A stretch of 64,000 nt of DNA from Ensifer adhaerens (GTDB taxonomy: Bacteria > Pseudomonadota > Alphaproteobacteria > Rhizobiales > Rhizobiaceae). The stretch spans positions 3,151,001 through 3,215,000 of the forward strand of contig NZ_CP118610.1 in NCBI RefSeq assembly GCF_028993555.1, read 5' to 3'. Below are positions 8,501-17,179 of this stretch, piece after piece. The translations under genes were made by a program, and so were the position numbers. Each line of letters opens with the position of its first letter. Positions within the stretch are counted from its first letter, which is position 1. A model generated the notes under the pieces. That model saw only the letters and a program-made list of their open reading frames with translations, was not told where the DNA came from and made no database searches.

Positions 8501-9715
8501 TCACGAACGGGTGCGCCGCATCTTCGCCAAAAGAAACAGCGCCAGCGCACAACTTAGGAAGCCAAGAGCCATTGGCAGTCCCCGATGGCCTAGCCACTGC
8601 ATGGCTAGTCCTGTCGCGGGCGACCCCACGATGCCGCCGAGACCCCACGCAACCGCGAAGGCCGCATTGCCAGCAATCAGGGCCTGGCCAGTGAAGCGTT
8701 CGCCGAGCTGGATCAACGACATCGTGTAGATGCCGAATGAGCCCCCGCCCCAGACGAAGACGAGCGGCCAGACGAGCCAGGAAGTGAAGACCCAGGGCAG
8801 CAGCAGGCATCCGGCCAGCGAGACCAGCACACAGAACAACATCGCCCGCATCGAACCGGTCTGCTCGGCCAAGCGCCCGAGAAATATCTGCAGCAGCGCA
8901 TTGCCGGTGATGAAACAGGTAATGAGAGAGGCGATCCGCTCCTCGGCACTGCCGCGCGTGGCGCCATAGGTGGCAAACATCGAAAGCAGGATCTGTTCGA
9001 AAGCGGCAGCGGTGAAAACCGCAAACAGGAGGAGAGGCGCCAGCGCCAGGAACCCACCGACGGAAGTGGCCTCGCCATCCTGCGGCATATCAGGCAGGCG
9101 CGGCACGACTGTCAGCAAGATCATCCCGCAGAAAAGGAAGGCCACGATGCCGATCAGGAAGGGCGACCAGCCAACCGTGCCGACGAGGCCGAGCGACAAC
9201 GGCCCGATGGCGAAGCCGCCCGAAACAACCGAAGAATAGAGGCCCATGATGCGGCCCCGGCGTGACGGCGGAGTGATCGTGATCAGCCAGGTTTCACTGA
9301 TCACGGAAAGCGGATTGGCAAAGAAACCAAGCAGGAAACGTAGCGGCATCCAGGCCCAGAGGTCCTGCGTCCAGGCGATCGCGATCAGGGTCAGCGCTGC
9401 AAACAACGAGCAGAGAACAGCAAGCCACGCCGCGCCGAAGCGCCGAACCAGCGCCGGAATGAGGGGAGCGGAAAGGATGAAACCCAGCGGCGTCATCGCC
9501 GCCGACAGGCCGATCAGTCCGGGGGGCGTTCCCTGCCGCTCCAGGATGAAGCTGAGCAGCGGATAGGTCAGCCCTTGGGCAACCGCAAACACCGTGACCG
9601 TTGCGATCGTGCCGGCTATCGGCGCCCACAGGATTGGTTGTTCTTGTGGCACGGTCGCGTCGCGCAAGTGACGGCGCTCGGTCGCGACACGCAGAGGCTC
9701 TTGATCCGATATCAT
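8501..9715 (-). CDS. MFS transporter, YcaD-like (second copy of the subfamily)
   Basis: A 404-residue 12-TM carrier. The loop ANPLSVISETWLITITPPSRRGRIMGLYSS matches the ESWLNERA-type loop of YcaD-like carriers, and LGRLAEQTGSMR in the second half is the motif-A equivalent. An N-terminal hydrophilic stretch of about 28 residues precedes TM1. It follows a small DUF1127 gene by 13 bases on the same strand, so the two are probably co-transcribed. Substrate unknown. It is related to, but clearly diverged from, the carrier at 6077-7381. Confidence 0.82.
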   Translation of the reverse strand: MISDQEPLRVATERRHLRDATVPQEQPILWAPIAGTIATVTVFAVAQGLTYPLLSFILERQGTPPGLIGLSAAMTPLGFILSAPLIPALVRRFGAAWLAVLCSLFAALTLIAIAWTQDLWAWMPLRFLLGFFANPLSVISETWLITITPPSRRGRIMGLYSSVVSGGFAIGPLSLGLVGTVGWSPFLIGIVAFLFCGMILLTVVPRLPDMPQDGEATSVGGFLALAPLLLFAVFTAAAFEQILLSMFATYGATRGSAEERIASLITCFITGNALLQIFLGRLAEQTGSMRAMLFCVLVSLAGCLLLPWVFTSWLVWPLVFVWGGGSFGIYTMSLIQLGERFTGQALIAGNAAFAVAWGLGGIVGSPATGLAMQWLGHRGLPMALGFLSCALALFLLAKMRRTRS

Positions 9716-9728
9716 TCCGAAGCGCGCC

Positions 9729-9971
9729 TCATGCCTGCCAGAAACGTTTGGCGCTTTCGATCTCGACCTGCGGTTCTGTGAGGCCGATATCGGCGATCAA
9801 ATGCGGGTCGTTCTTCGAGGTTTGTTCGAGATCCCGGCGAAAGCGGACCCTCCTGTCCCAGGCCGCGACAGCGCCTCCGAGCGTTGCAAGGCCGGTGCGC
9901 AAAGGCATCGAGTGCTGTTCTCGCACGCGTGGCGCCTGATGCCGGGATAGAGGAATGGGAATGTGGTTCAT
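9729..9971 (-). CDS. DUF1127 (YjiS-like) small protein
   Basis: An 80-residue protein whose last 40 residues are the DUF1127 motif: Trp-Arg-rich helix (AAWDRRVRFRRDLEQTS), the turn NDPHLIADIGLTEPQVE, and an aromatic end AKRFWQA. In rhizobia short DUF1127 proteins are numerous; some affect stress and phosphate or carbon metabolism through RNA interactions, but this one is longer and uncharacterised. I start at the ATG at 9971 with GGAG 7 bases upstream; ATGs further upstream lack support. It leads a two-gene unit with the MFS gene and is divergent from the winged-helix regulator at 10088. Confidence 0.8.
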   Translation of the reverse strand: MNHIPIPLSRHQAPRVREQHSMPLRTGLATLGGAVAAWDRRVRFRRDLEQTSKNDPHLIADIGLTEPQVEIESAKRFWQA

Positions 9972-10087
9972 GGCAGTCTCCATAATCGGCCCGAAAGACC
10001 GGTGAATTCTGCAGGACACGAACCGGGGTGTAATTAAGCGCTTCCAAAAAGTTCTCAAAAACGTCCAAACGCACTATAGATGCGCCC

Positions 10088-11599
10088 ATGCAGGAAACCC
10101 GCTTCGCCTTTGGTTCCTTCGTGCTTGATCCGGGTGCGGGAACGCTCCTGCGGGACGGCGATCCCGTTGCCATCGGCTACCGCGGACTAAGGCTGCTTGC
10201 GGCGCTCGTTGAACGGTCCGGCGAAATCCTGGGCAAAGCTGAACTGTTGGATGCGGCCTGGCCGGCAACCGCTGTCGAGGAAGGCAACCTTACCGTCCAG
10301 ATCGCGCAGCTCAGGAAGCTGCTTGGCCCCGCCGCCGATGGCAGCGAGTGGATCTCGACGATCCCGCGCGTCGGCTATCGCTTCACAGGAACCACAAGGA
10401 CGCTCGGTGCGGCAAAGCGGCGCGCGCTCTCCTTGCCGGATAGGCCGTCGGTCGCCGTGCTGCCCTTCGTCAACCTCAGCAACGATCCCGAGCAGGAGCC
10501 CTTCGCGGATGGGCTGACCGAGGACCTGATCACCGACCTGTCCAGAACCCCCGGCCTGTTTGTCATCGCGCGCAACTCGTCCTTCGTCTACAAAGGCAAG
10601 CCGGTGGATGTGCGCACAATCGCGGAAGACCTGGGCGTGCGTTACCTGCTGGAAGGCAGCGCCAGGCGTGCGGCAGGTCGCGTGCGTATCAATGCGCAAT
10701 TGGTCGACACCCAGAGCGGCGATCATCTCTGGGCGGAACGCTTCGATCGCGGCCTGGAAGACATCTTCGCCGTTCAGGACGAGGTTGCGGCAAAGATCGT
10801 GGAAGCGTTGCTCGGACAATTGCGCCCACCGCCGCTGCCGCGCAACCGACCCGGCAACATGGAGGCTTACGATCTCTGCGTACGGGCCCGCAGGCTGATG
10901 GATGACACGCCGCAGGCGGCCCAGGAAGCGCACCTGATGCTGACGCGTGCGGTTTCGCTCGACCCCGACTATGCCGAGGCCTACCGTTGGCTGGCCATGA
11001 ACCACTGGATGGGACGGGTGCACTCCGGCGGACCGACGGAGACAGCCCGCAGCCTTGCCCTGGAACTGGCGCGCAAAGCAGTCACGATCGACCCAAACGA
11101 TGCCGGCAGCCGCTGGATCCTGGCCTACCTTCTTGCCTATGAGCGCAGCTTTGCCGAGGCGGATGCCGAATTCGCCAGGGCGATCGAACTCGACCCGAAC
11201 GAAGCCGACACCTGGGCGGCGTTGTCCGACGTCGCGGTTCTCGCCGGGCGGGTCGAAGAGGGCCTCGCGCATATCCGCAAGGCGTTCAGGCTGAACCCGT
11301 TTCCGGCAAGCTGGTACTATCTGACGCTCGGCCAGGCGCAATATGCGGCCGGCGACTATGCAGCCGCCATCGAGACCCTGCGCAGGGACGAGACCTATCG
11401 CACGAGTTCACGCCGGTTCCTGGCGGCAAGCCTCGCCCAGGTCGGTCGCCTCGACGAGGCGCGCGCGGAAGCGGAGCTTTTTCTCGTCGCCAACCCGGGT
11501 TTCACCATCCGCCACTGGGCTGCGACCGAGCCGCTGCGTGACGATGCCATGCTTGCGCATTTCGTCGAGGGCTTTCGCAAGGCCGGACTTCCCAAGTGA
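10088..11599 (+). CDS. Winged-helix (OmpR/CadC-type) regulator with TolB-N/FlgO-like and TPR domains
   Basis: A 503-residue protein. Residues about 1-100 form a Trans_reg_C winged helix: FGSFVLDPGAGTLLRDG, LLAALVERSGEILGK, then LTVQIAQLRKLLG and the wing IPRVGYRFTG. Residues about 120-240 form a TolB-N/FlgO-like module starting SVAVLPFVNLSNDPEQEPF, and about 260-490 are TPR repeats. There is no receiver domain and no transmembrane helix, unlike CadC, so it should be a soluble DNA-binding regulator. It is divergent from the DUF1127-MFS pair (116-base gap), a likely target. Its second and third modules match those of the cyclase at 3591-5528. Confidence 0.83.
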   Translation: MQETRFAFGSFVLDPGAGTLLRDGDPVAIGYRGLRLLAALVERSGEILGKAELLDAAWPATAVEEGNLTVQIAQLRKLLGPAADGSEWISTIPRVGYRFTGTTRTLGAAKRRALSLPDRPSVAVLPFVNLSNDPEQEPFADGLTEDLITDLSRTPGLFVIARNSSFVYKGKPVDVRTIAEDLGVRYLLEGSARRAAGRVRINAQLVDTQSGDHLWAERFDRGLEDIFAVQDEVAAKIVEALLGQLRPPPLPRNRPGNMEAYDLCVRARRLMDDTPQAAQEAHLMLTRAVSLDPDYAEAYRWLAMNHWMGRVHSGGPTETARSLALELARKAVTIDPNDAGSRWILAYLLAYERSFAEADAEFARAIELDPNEADTWAALSDVAVLAGRVEEGLAHIRKAFRLNPFPASWYYLTLGQAQYAAGDYAAAIETLRRDETYRTSSRRFLAASLAQVGRLDEARAEAELFLVANPGFTIRHWAATEPLRDDAMLAHFVEGFRKAGLPK

Positions 11600-11630
11600 C
11601 GGGCAAGCGCGGCCATCCCGCACGGCCAAC

Positions 11631-11658
11631 AAAAAGCCCGGCGCGATGGCCGGGCTTT
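11631..11658. terminator. Bidirectional terminator between the regulator gene and rpmE
   Basis: A perfect 7-bp stem GCCCGGC / GCCGGGC (11636-11642 with 11649-11655) is flanked by five A residues on the left and T residues on the right. This suits termination of both convergent genes. Confidence 0.85.
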
Positions 11659-11680
11659 GAGAATGCCGAAGAGGCGTCAA

Positions 11681-11902
11681 TTAGAGGCCGAGGCCCTCGA
11701 AGCGCTTCTTGAACTTGGAGACGCGGCCGCCGCGGTCCATGAGCTGCTGGTTGCCGCCCGTCCAAGCCGGGTGCGACTTCGGGTCGATTTCCAGGTTCAT
11801 GGTGGCGCCTTCCGAACCCCAGGTCGAGCGGGTTTCGTATTCGGTGCCGTCAGTCATGACTACCTTGATGACGTGGTAATCGGGATGGATGTCTGCCTTC
11901 AT
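11681..11902 (-). CDS. rpmE: 50S ribosomal protein L31, zinc-independent form
   Basis: A 73-residue protein matching alphaproteobacterial bL31: [19 protein letters not shown], then RSTWG and SHPAWTGG, ending KKRFEGLGL. It sits at the 30S-50S bridge in the large subunit. No cysteine is present anywhere, so the zinc-ribbon CxxC pairs of the C+ form are missing. Single gene, divergent from an ABC exporter gene. Confidence 0.95.
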   Translation of the reverse strand: MKADIHPDYHVIKVVMTDGTEYETRSTWGSEGATMNLEIDPKSHPAWTGGNQQLMDRGGRVSKFKKRFEGLGL

Positions 11903-12109
11903 AACGATCTTCCTAGAGTTCCAGGGTCCAATTGTCGCAAGGCATTGCGACTTCGAGACCGAACACGTAAATGAAGCCGCGGACCGGCTGAAGGGCCACG
12001 GCTTCCCAATTCGATGCCGTGCCTATACATCAAGGTCTGCGGGATAACAAGTGCCGCGCGGAAGACTCATGGGCAAACCCTTTCCTCCGTGGTTGGCGAA
12101 AGGGGTCAA

Positions 12110-13912
12110 GTGTCCGTACGAGAAAACCAGACGCCAGCGCGCAAATCCATTCGCCCGCTCACCACGCTCTTACCTTACCTCGCTCGCTACCGCCACCTGG
12201 TCGTCGGCGCCGGTATTTCGCTCATCCTAGCCGCAGTGACCACGCTGGCGCTGCCGCTCGCGGTCAGGCGCATGGTCGACAACGGTTTCTCCAGTCCCGA
12301 CAGCGGTTTCATCAACACCTACTTCTCGATGCTGATGATGCTGGCCATCGTGCTCGCGCTGGCGAGCGCGGCGCGCTACTACTTCGTCATCACGCTCGGC
12401 GAGCGCATCGTTGCCGACCTCAGGCGCAACGTCTTCGATAGCGTCACGCGGCTTTCCGCCTCCTTCTTCGACGTCAACCAGTCCGGCGAGATCGTCTCGC
12501 GGCTGACTGCCGATACGACCCAGGTCAAGTCCGCGGTCGGCGCCACCGCTTCGGTCGCGCTGCGCAACCTGATCCTGTGTCTCGGCGCCATCGGCATGAT
12601 GGTCTATACCAGCCCGAAGCTATCGAGCCTGGTGCTGATCGCGATCCCGATCATCGTCTTCCCGCTCGTCGGCTTCGGCCGCTCCGTCCGCCGCCGCTCG
12701 CGCGAAGCGCAGGACACACTCGCCAAGGCGTCCGCCTATGCCGGCGAAGCAATCGCGGCATCCCGCACCGTGCAGGCCTTCAATGGCGAGGCACTCGCCA
12801 ACAACCATTTCGGAGCCGCCGTCGAGGACGCCTATGGCGCTGCGCGCGCCGCGATCAAGGCGCGTTCTGTGCTTACCGCCTTCGCCATCACCATGGTCTT
12901 CGGCAGCGTCGTCGCGGTGCTGTGGTTCGGCGCGCATGACGTGCTTTCTGGCAACCTTTCCGCCGGCACCCTCAGCCAGTTCCTGCTCTACTCGGTCTTT
13001 GCCGCGGGCAGCCTCGGCTCGCTCTCGGAAGTCTGGGGCGAACTCTCGCAGGCCGCCGGAGCCGCCGAGCGGCTCAACGAACTGCTGACGGAGGTCCCCG
13101 AGATCCAGGCGCCGGCAAACCCCGTCGCCATGCCCGTACCGGCCACAGGCGCCATTGCCTTCGACGACGTCTATTTCGCCTATCCGGCGCGGCCCGACTA
13201 CAAGAGCCTGAACGGGCTCAGCTTTGCGATCAAGCCCGGCGAAACTGTCGCCATCGTCGGCCCGTCTGGCGCCGGCAAGAGCACGGTCTTCTCCATGCTC
13301 CTGCGCTTCTACGATCCCGCCAAGGGCACGGTAACGGTCGATGGGCTCGATGTCCGTACCGTTGACCCCAAGGAACTGCGCGACCGGCTGGCGATCGTGC
13401 CGCAGGATGTCACCATCTTTGCCTCCTCGGTTCACGACAACATCGCCTTCGGCGTGCCCGGCGCGACCCGGGAGGCGGTGCGCGCTGCGGCCGCCGCTGC
13501 CCAGGCGGATGAATTCATCAACCGCCTCGACAATGGCTACGACACGCTTGTCGGCGAACGCGGCATCACCCTGTCCGGCGGCCAGCGCCAGCGCATCGCC
13601 ATTGCCCGCGCGATCCTCAAGAACGCACCGATCCTGCTTCTCGACGAGGCCACCTCGGCGCTCGACGCCGAAAGCGAGACCTTGGTGCAGAAAGCCCTCG
13701 ATGGCCTGCTGCACGAACGTACGACGATCATCATCGCCCACCGGCTCGCGACCGTACTGAAGGCAGACCGCATCCTGGTCATGGATCACGGCCGGATCGT
13801 CGAGGAAGGAACCCACGTCTCCCTCATCCGCCAGGGTGGCCTCTATGCCAAGCTTGCGCGGCTGCAGTTCAACCACGGCGCCGAAGCACTGTTCGTCGCC
13901 ACGCAAAGCTGA
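12110..13912 (+). CDS. ABC exporter half-transporter (ABCB/MsbA type, fused permease-ATPase)
   Basis: A 600-residue protein. Six transmembrane helices occupy about residues 20-310, followed by a nucleotide-binding domain (345-590) with Walker A GPSGAGKST at 384-392, ABC signature LSGGQ at 488-492, Walker B ILLLDE at 508-513 and the switch histidine in IIIAHR at 544. Such half-transporters act as homodimers to export lipids, drugs or peptides; the family alone does not reveal the substrate. I start at GTG 12110, preceded by AAGGGG; an upstream ATG at 12014 adds 32 residues unlike the family. No partner gene is near, so a homodimer is likely. Confidence 0.88.
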   Translation: MSVRENQTPARKSIRPLTTLLPYLARYRHLVVGAGISLILAAVTTLALPLAVRRMVDNGFSSPDSGFINTYFSMLMMLAIVLALASAARYYFVITLGERIVADLRRNVFDSVTRLSASFFDVNQSGEIVSRLTADTTQVKSAVGATASVALRNLILCLGAIGMMVYTSPKLSSLVLIAIPIIVFPLVGFGRSVRRRSREAQDTLAKASAYAGEAIAASRTVQAFNGEALANNHFGAAVEDAYGAARAAIKARSVLTAFAITMVFGSVVAVLWFGAHDVLSGNLSAGTLSQFLLYSVFAAGSLGSLSEVWGELSQAAGAAERLNELLTEVPEIQAPANPVAMPVPATGAIAFDDVYFAYPARPDYKSLNGLSFAIKPGETVAIVGPSGAGKSTVFSMLLRFYDPAKGTVTVDGLDVRTVDPKELRDRLAIVPQDVTIFASSVHDNIAFGVPGATREAVRAAAAAAQADEFINRLDNGYDTLVGERGITLSGGQRQRIAIARAILKNAPILLLDEATSALDAESETLVQKALDGLLHERTTIIIAHRLATVLKADRILVMDHGRIVEEGTHVSLIRQGGLYAKLARLQFNHGAEALFVATQS

Positions 13913-14001
13913 GCCGCCGGAGGCGGTTCAGACCCTGCCCGTCCGATTTTACACCAGACGGTTGTCGACCGAGGGCCGCGCCCTATTGTTATGGGGCCGG
14001 C

Positions 14002-14107
14002 CTGCGGCGCCGCGTGCGTTCCGACGCGCCAAGGTTGCTGTAACTTGCTGAACTGCTGCATGAATTCGTCCCTGGACCGATCTCGTTTTAGGGAATTGTG
14101 CAGTTGC
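14002..14107 (+). repeat. RIME-like intergenic mosaic element, degenerate full-length copy
   Basis: The segment reads like the element at 27231-27333: a GGCGCCGCG...GACGCGCCAAGG...TGCTGTAAC first hairpin, then GAACTGCTGCATGAATTC and a second hairpin ending AATTGTGCAGTTG. Both stems contain mismatches. It lies just upstream of the TctC-like gene. Confidence 0.65.
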
Positions 14108-14149
14108 GGGCCGGTTTGCTGTTTGCTGAACGTGTGGGAGGAAATTCGC

Positions 14150-15142
14150 ATGGCATTTTCGCAACTGACCCGGCGCGCAACGCTGACGCTGGGCCTGATG
14201 GCGCTATCCGCGCTGCCCTTTGGCATCCCGGCCCTCGCCCAGGGTTTCCCGGACCGGCCGATAACCATGGTCGTTCCCTTCGCCGCCGGCGGCTCGACCG
14301 ACGTGGTGGCCCGCATCGTCGCACAAAAAATGTCCGAAGATCTCGGCGAGCAGGTGATTGTCCAGAATGTCGCCGGCGCCGGTGGCAATCTCGGCGCGGC
14401 CAATGTCGCGCGCGCCGATCCGGACGGCTATACGATCCTCATGGGAACCGTCGCCACGCACGCGCTCAACCCGCTGATCCTCAAGACCAAGCCCTACGAT
14501 CCAGAGAAGGATTTCGCCCCCATCTCGCTGCTGGTCATCGTGCCCAACGTGCTGGTCGTCAATCCCGAACTCCCCGCCAAGAACGTCGCGGAACTTCTGG
14601 CGCTCCTGAAGGCCAAGCCCGACGAATACAGCTACGCTTCGTCCGGCAACGGCACGCCGCTGCATCTGTCCGGCGAGCTTTTCAAGAAGATGGCCGGCGT
14701 CAGCATGCAGCATATCCCCTACAAGGGCGCCGGCCCGGCGCTGAACGACGTCATCGGCAACCAGGTGCCGATCATGTTCGACAATCTCCCTTCCTCATCC
14801 GGCCACATCAAGGCAGGAACCCTGCGCGCGCTTGCCGTGACGACAGCGGAGCGCGCGCCTTCCTTCCCCGATGTGCCGACGGTCGCCGAAAGCGGCATCC
14901 CCGGCTACGAGACCTACACCTGGAACGCGCTCTTCGCCCCGGCGAACACACCGCAGCCGGTGGTCGCCCGCCTCAACGAGGCGGCAAACAAGGCCATGAA
15001 GGATCCCGCCGTTGTCGAACGCATGAAGGAATTCAGCGCCAAGATCGTCGGCTCGACCCCGGAAGAGCTGAAGCTGCATGTGTCGGCAGAGCTGGCGAAG
15101 TGGACGCCGGTCGTGCGTGACGCCAACGTGCAGATGGATTGA
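14150..15142 (+). CDS. TctC/Bug family periplasmic tripartite-tricarboxylate receptor
   Basis: A 330-residue secreted binding protein. The signal peptide (TRRATLTLGLMALSALPFG, cleaved near ALAQG) is followed by the Bug signature FPDRPITMVVPFAAGGSTDVVAR, and by the ligand-clasp segments GNGTPLHLSGELF, IPYKGAGPALNDVIGNQVP and a C-terminal VPTVAESGIPGYE. Family members capture small carboxylates for a TctA/TctB permease, but no tctA or tctB is in the window, so this is an orphan receptor. The ATG at 14150 has a strong GGGAGG site. A RIME-like repeat lies in the upstream gap. Confidence 0.88.
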   Translation: MAFSQLTRRATLTLGLMALSALPFGIPALAQGFPDRPITMVVPFAAGGSTDVVARIVAQKMSEDLGEQVIVQNVAGAGGNLGAANVARADPDGYTILMGTVATHALNPLILKTKPYDPEKDFAPISLLVIVPNVLVVNPELPAKNVAELLALLKAKPDEYSYASSGNGTPLHLSGELFKKMAGVSMQHIPYKGAGPALNDVIGNQVPIMFDNLPSSSGHIKAGTLRALAVTTAERAPSFPDVPTVAESGIPGYETYTWNALFAPANTPQPVVARLNEAANKAMKDPAVVERMKEFSAKIVGSTPEELKLHVSAELAKWTPVVRDANVQMD

Positions 15143-15149
15143 AGGGCAA

Positions 15150-15385
15150 TCTACCGCCACTCCTCATCCGCCGGCCGGCACCTTCTCCCCACGCGCGGGG
15201 AGAAGGGATTTGTGGCAGCGCCGTGCCGACCGTCTCAACCGTCGTCTCAAAACATTGGAAGCATTGCGAGGTTTGGTGGCCTGGCTTCCGCGGTGACGTT
15301 TGCAAAGAAGAAGTTGCGGCACGCTCGGCCGTTCCCTCGCCCCGCCTTCTGGGAGAGGGCTAGGGTGGGGAGCAATCGGCTGATA
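15150..15385. repeat. Rhizobial GC-rich intergenic repeat region
   Basis: The 268-base gap is made of two pieces of a familiar rhizobial intergenic type. One is CTCATCCGCCGGCCGGCACC followed by a hairpin CCTTCTCCCC/GGGGAGAAGG (about 15180-15206). The other is a CCTCGCCCCGCCTTCTGGGAGAGGGCTAGGGTGGGG stretch (about 15335-15372, given here in parts: CTTCTGGGAGAGGGC then TAGGGTGGGG). The hairpin can also end the tctC-like transcript. No gene is visible. Confidence 0.55.
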
Positions 15386-15410
15386 GCGACGATCACCGGC
15401 ACAATGGACA

Positions 15411-17057
15411 TTACGCCCCGGCGGCACCCCGCCCCGCCATCCGGCCAGAAAAGATGCAGCCGCCAAGGAAGGTGCCTTCGAGCGCATTGTAGCCATGCAT
15501 GCCGCCGCCACCGAAACCAGCGACTTCGCCAGCCGCGTAGAGACCCGGCACCGGCTCGCCAGACTGCTCCAGCACCTGGCCCGAGAGGTCTGTCTGCAGA
15601 CCGCCAAGCGTCTTGCGTGTCAGGATATGCAGGCGAACGGCGATCAGCGGCCCGGCTTTCGGATCGAGCAGCCTATGCGGCTTGGCGGTGCGCAGCAGCC
15701 GATCGCCACGATAGGCGCGGGCGCCACGGATCGCCGTGACCTGGGCGTCCTTTGAGAACGGGTTGGTGATCTCGCGATCGCGCGCCTCGATCTGCTGGCG
15801 AAGATGGTCGAGCGACAGCCGATCCTCGCCCGTGAGCGCGTTCATCGCCGGCACAAGGTCTTCAAGCCGGTCCCGGACGATGAAATCCTCACCCTTGTCC
15901 ATGAAGGCCTGGACTGGGCCGGGCGGATTCTTGCCGAGCCGCTTCAGGAGCAGCGAGATGCTCTTGCCGGTCAGGTCCGGGTTCTGTTCCGAACCGGAAA
16001 GCGCAAACTCCTTCTTGATGATTGCCCGCGTCAGGATGAACCAGCTGTAGTCGTGGCCGCTGTCACGGATCGCCTGCAGGGTCCCGAGCGTATCGAAGCC
16101 CGGCATCGCCGGAGCGGAAAAGCGGTTGCCGTCGGCGTCGCACCAGAACGACGACGGACCAGGCAGGATGCGGATGCCATGATCCGGCCAGATCGGATCG
16201 AAGTTCCTGAGCCCCTCGGTATAGTGCCACATGCGGTCCGAGTTGATGACCGAACCGCGCGCCCGGCTGGCGATCTCCAGCATGCGCCCGTCGACGTGAT
16301 GCGGCACGCCCGAGACCATGGTTGCCGGCGGTTGGCCAAGCCGCTTGCGCGGCCAGTTGCGGCGAACGAGATCGTGATTGCCGCCGATACCACCCGAGGT
16401 AACGACGACCGCGCCGGCCGAAAGCTCGAAATCGCCGGCGACGTCGCGTGAACTGCGCTCGCCCCTTCCGACCGGGTCCTCCTTCAGCAAAGCACCGCGG
16501 GCGCCCGCCACCTTTCCATCCGTGGTAATGAGCTCATCGACCCGATGGCGGAACCGGAAGCGCACCAGACCACGACTTTCCGCCTCCCGCGTCAGCCGCA
16601 CGAAAGGTTCGAGCACCGCCGGCCCGGTACCCCAGGTGACGTGGAAGCGCGGCACCGAGTTTCCGTGACCATGGGCAAGTCCGCCGCCACGCTCGGCCCA
16701 GCCGACGACCGGAAACCAGCGCATGCCAAGGGAATGCAGCCAGCGGCGCTTTTCGCCAGCGGCAAAGTCGAGATAGGCTTCGGCCCAGAGCCGCGGCCAA
16801 TGGTCTTCCGGACGGTCGAACTGCGAAGATCCCAGCCAGTCCTGCCGGGCAAGCTCGCGCGTGTCGCGAATGCCCATGCGCCGCTGCTCGGGGCTATCGA
16901 CGAAGAACAGGCCGCCAAGCGACCAGAAAGCCTGGCCGCCAAGGTTCTGTTCGCCTTCCTGATCGAGAACGATCACCTTGCGCCCAAGGGCGGCTGCCTC
17001 CGAGGCGGCAACCAGGCCGGCAAGACCCGCACCGATGACCAATACATCGCAATCCAT
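15411..17057 (-). CDS. FAD-binding dehydrogenase (fumarate reductase/KsdD-like fold)
   Basis: A 548-residue flavoprotein. The N terminus has the dinucleotide-binding motif GAGLAG at residues 9-14 followed by a Glu/Asp-ending second strand (KVIVLDQEGEQNLGGQAFWSLGG). The C terminus has the typical GLYAAGEVAGFGGGGMHGYNALEGTFLGG segment that closes the FAD site (about 505-535). A substrate-binding cap domain lies between. Relatives are annotated as 3-ketosteroid delta-1-dehydrogenase-like or generic FAD-binding dehydrogenases, but the substrate cannot be read from sequence. No secretion signal. The start at 17057 has GGAGGG; an upstream ATG (18 codons earlier) is less likely. Single gene. Confidence 0.83.
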   Translation of the reverse strand: MDCDVLVIGAGLAGLVAASEAAALGRKVIVLDQEGEQNLGGQAFWSLGGLFFVDSPEQRRMGIRDTRELARQDWLGSSQFDRPEDHWPRLWAEAYLDFAAGEKRRWLHSLGMRWFPVVGWAERGGGLAHGHGNSVPRFHVTWGTGPAVLEPFVRLTREAESRGLVRFRFRHRVDELITTDGKVAGARGALLKEDPVGRGERSSRDVAGDFELSAGAVVVTSGGIGGNHDLVRRNWPRKRLGQPPATMVSGVPHHVDGRMLEIASRARGSVINSDRMWHYTEGLRNFDPIWPDHGIRILPGPSSFWCDADGNRFSAPAMPGFDTLGTLQAIRDSGHDYSWFILTRAIIKKEFALSGSEQNPDLTGKSISLLLKRLGKNPPGPVQAFMDKGEDFIVRDRLEDLVPAMNALTGEDRLSLDHLRQQIEARDREITNPFSKDAQVTAIRGARAYRGDRLLRTAKPHRLLDPKAGPLIAVRLHILTRKTLGGLQTDLSGQVLEQSGEPVPGLYAAGEVAGFGGGGMHGYNALEGTFLGGCIFSGRMAGRGAAGA

Positions 17058-17179
17058 GAAATGCCCTCCCCTGCATCCCATACAGCGCCGCCATACGAAT
17101 GGCCGCAGCAACAGTTACGCGTACGTCAAGGTCAATTCAAGAGTCGGGTGCTGGCCACGGTGTGTTTCGGTACCGCCGC

